This document shows positions 61,896 to 64,000 of a stretch of 64,000 bases of DNA, piece after piece. The notes under the pieces are model-generated. The model did no database searches. It worked only from the letters and a program-made list of their open reading frames with translations, and was not told where the DNA came from. The translations under genes were made by a program, and so were the position numbers. This DNA is from Elgaria multicarinata webbii (Eukaryota > Chordata > Lepidosauria > Squamata > Anguidae): NCBI RefSeq assembly GCF_023053635.1, contig NC_086188.1, forward strand, positions 2,373,001 to 2,437,000. The letters are read 5' to 3'. Every line of letters starts with the position of its first letter. Position 1 is the stretch's first letter.

Positions 61896-62339
61896 TTAGC
61901 ATCCTATGTTTGCAGTAAAGTCCACCTGCTAATATTTTTTGCTTGCCTGGGACATCAAAATTCCTCCTGCCAGCCCTCTCTGGCCGGACAGCGCATAATG
62001 GAATACAAAACTTTCCAACTCTAGTTAAGCTTCAAGAAGCCTCCAGCTTTGCCACCCAGAAACAAAAGAACGCAGGAGGATATTATGGGACTCTTTTCCC
62101 AGGAGGCTCATCTGCCATCCCACCCCTGTTCTGATGCCGAATGAAAACTAATTCTGTGGTACTTTTTGTCATCAACAACAGTTATCTTTTTACATAACTT
62201 GGGGCTGTGTTCTGTTTTGCTCTTTTACGTTTGCTGTGCTCTTCTCTTGTTATTCTGATTGTTACTTTCTAGCTTTCGTTTTTATCTCTTGATTGTTAGC
62301 TGTGTTGGGGATGGGCATCTGTGGACATAAAGGAAGTAT

Positions 62340-62800
62340 AGATATATATTATAATAAAGCCCTAAACAGTTTGGGACCAGGTTATTTGAAGGGCTGCCTA
62401 TATCCATAGCTGTCCAGGACTTAAAATTTGCTTCTGAGGCCTTATTTTAGCCTAATGTCCGTCAGATTGGGGGTGGCAGTTAAGACAGGGCCTTTTCAAC
62501 AATGGCCCCATATCCTTGGAACTCTCCCTGAAAAGTGAGCGTAGCTCCATCATTGTTAGTTTTGTTTTGTTTCTAAAACAGTCCTTAAGCATGTATTTGC
62601 TTCAGAGTGTGTTTTATTAAAAGTTCTGAATTTACAACTGTTCAAAACAGCGACTGCTTTGTGTTTTATTTCCTAAGTGATGTGGTTTATTTGTATTTTA
62701 AACATTGCGTTACGTTTTTAATCATCTTTTCTAAGCTGCATTGGGAGGGTTCTGTTCTGAAAGGTGGCATAAACACAATAAATTAAAATGTCAGCATCTT
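62340..62800 (+). repeat. L2-type LINE 3' end, decayed
   Basis: Remnants of aagccctaaacagtttggga, aggccttattt and the cataaacacaataaatt tail. Frame not preserved. Confidence 0.6.
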
Positions 62801-62849
62801 ACGCATCTGTCTGCGATACAAAAGAGGTAAAAATGGCATCCTTTACTGC

Positions 62850-62953
62850 AGGGGTGGGCAACTTGTGGACCTCCAGATGTTTTGCCCTACAACTCCAATA
62901 TCCCTCATCATTGCCTATGCTGGCTAGTCCAAAACATCTGGAGGGCTACAAGA
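62850..62953. repeat. Foldback element
   Basis: The arms caacttgtggacctccagat and catctggagggctacaaga flank a tcatcattgcctatgctggc centre. Same family as 52131. Confidence 0.65.
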
Positions 62954-63689
62954 TACCATCCTTGCTTTACTGTGTCAATATATGTTAATATAGAAGTATG
63001 AAAGGGTTCAGGTTTTAAAGACTTCTTCCATCAAGCAAAGCCGTTACTAGCTTGCATAATCTAATATCAGCCTAAACTGATCCAATATAAAAGACCATTA
63101 TGACAATAATGAAGTGGACAGGCATTGCCTAATAAATCAGAACGTTAATAAGTTCTTTACAAAGAAAGCGAATGATGGAATTATTACTCTTCCCGGTATC
63201 TTTGCTCGGGCATATTTTGTTCAACCTAGACACTTGTGTGTTTAGGAAAACTTCCCTCCCACGAAACTACTACTGGTATTTAAAAGAACTGGAGGGAAAT
63301 CACTGTGCCTTCTGACAGGTGCTAGTTCAGGATAGAAGAATAAAACAGGAAGATTTTAAAAGCATAAGCAGCTTTAGGAGAACGTAATGAAGATTAGAAG
63401 CTTAATAAGGGATACAAAAAGAGCATAAATTATGAGCAGACCGCCCAAGGAAAAGAGAGACAACTGAAAAGGCAGTAATACATTTTCCAAGGAGAGGTTC
63501 CCACATTACACAGAAACACAACCTTCCAGAAACTGAATTTTGCCCAACTTCTGTGCAATTTAACTGGCGACGTGTTGTCACCATTTTCCAGAGCCGTGCA
63601 TGTTCAGGCACAACTCTGGCAGTGTCAGTAATATTTAGCAACTTGTGGCACTTTTGAGTGGTGAAAATGCATCATAAATATTATAGGCA

Positions 63690-63765
63690 CACAGAGGCCT
63701 GCCTCAGGTCTCCTAGTGGGTTCGTGACTAAGGCAAGATTTGAATCCACCTCCCCCTTAGCCAAT
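63690..63765 (-). repeat. CORE/MIR-type SINE, head half
   Basis: Reads gcctgcctcaggtctcctag, then B-box complement gatttgaatccacc. Truncated on the A-box side by the adjacent L2. Confidence 0.4.
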
Positions 63766-63772
63766 ACTATCT

Positions 63773-64000
63773 CCTGGACAGGGATCTCTTGGCCATGGTG
63801 GTACAGGCATTGGTAACCTCAAGATTGGATTACTGCAACGCGCTCTATGTGGGGCTGCCCTTGAAGCTGCTCCGGAAGCTGGAGCTAGTGCAGAACGCGG
63901 CAGCTCGGCTGTTGTCTGGAGCTGCCCCTTTCCAGCATGGAACTCCTCTGCTGAGGGAACTGCACTGGCTGCCTATTCGCTACCAGGCCAGGTTGAAGGT
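63773..64000 (+). repeat. L2-type LINE, 5'-truncated, runs off the window
   Basis: Intact frame with MVVQALVTSRLDYCNALYVG, then GLPLKLLRKLELVQNAAARL and ELHWLPIRYQARLK, the RT C-terminal thumb region. No stops in the visible 75 codons. The 3' part is beyond the window. Confidence 0.9.

Overview
The window looks like nuclear DNA of a squamate reptile, most likely a lizard. It carries spliced vertebrate genes embedded in many copies of CR1 and L2 non-LTR retrotransposons, tRNA-derived and CORE/MIR-type SINEs, foldback (MITE-like) elements and long microsatellites. The species call is an inference from the repeat mix and gene content; no single feature proves it.

Three protein-coding genes are recognisable, all on the minus strand, in the order TMEM119 (coding exon 7845-8786), SELPLG encoding PSGL-1 (coding exon 41359-42984) and CORO1C (seven 3' coding exons, 51535-61879; its 5' exons lie beyond the right edge). 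This matches, from memory, the linkage on human 12q24.11, so the block appears to be conserved amniote synteny. CORO1C is very conserved: 324 codons in the window align without gaps to human residues 151-474. TMEM119 is conserved around the membrane segment and diverged in the tail. SELPLG is conserved only in the signal peptide style, the juxtamembrane cysteine, the membrane segment and the cytoplasmic tail. Its ectodomain has been rebuilt from four tandem 53-residue units.

Layout: 1-7.7 kb is intergenic with LINE 3' ends, including one CR1 inserted in another. 7.7-8.8 kb is TMEM119, with a perfect hairpin in its presumed 3' UTR. 8.9-41 kb is a long repeat-rich interval with a U2 snRNA pseudogene fragment, a MITE inserted in a CR1, several repeat families present in two or three copies, and microsatellites. 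41.3-43 kb is SELPLG, with a possible upstream non-coding exon near 45.8 kb. 43-51.5 kb is intergenic and probably includes the CORO1C 3' UTR. 51.5-64 kb is the CORO1C 3' half, whose introns hold L2 copies, foldback elements, a 26-bp-TIR MITE and one solo LTR fossil.

The genes do not form a pathway. TMEM119 is a bone and microglial membrane protein, PSGL-1 a leukocyte selectin ligand and coronin-1C an actin regulator. I found no CRISPR array, defence system, operon or other novel multi-gene system. The most interesting signal is the PSGL-1 ectodomain: it lacks the tyrosines used for sulfation in mammals and instead repeats a tryptophan/acidic motif.
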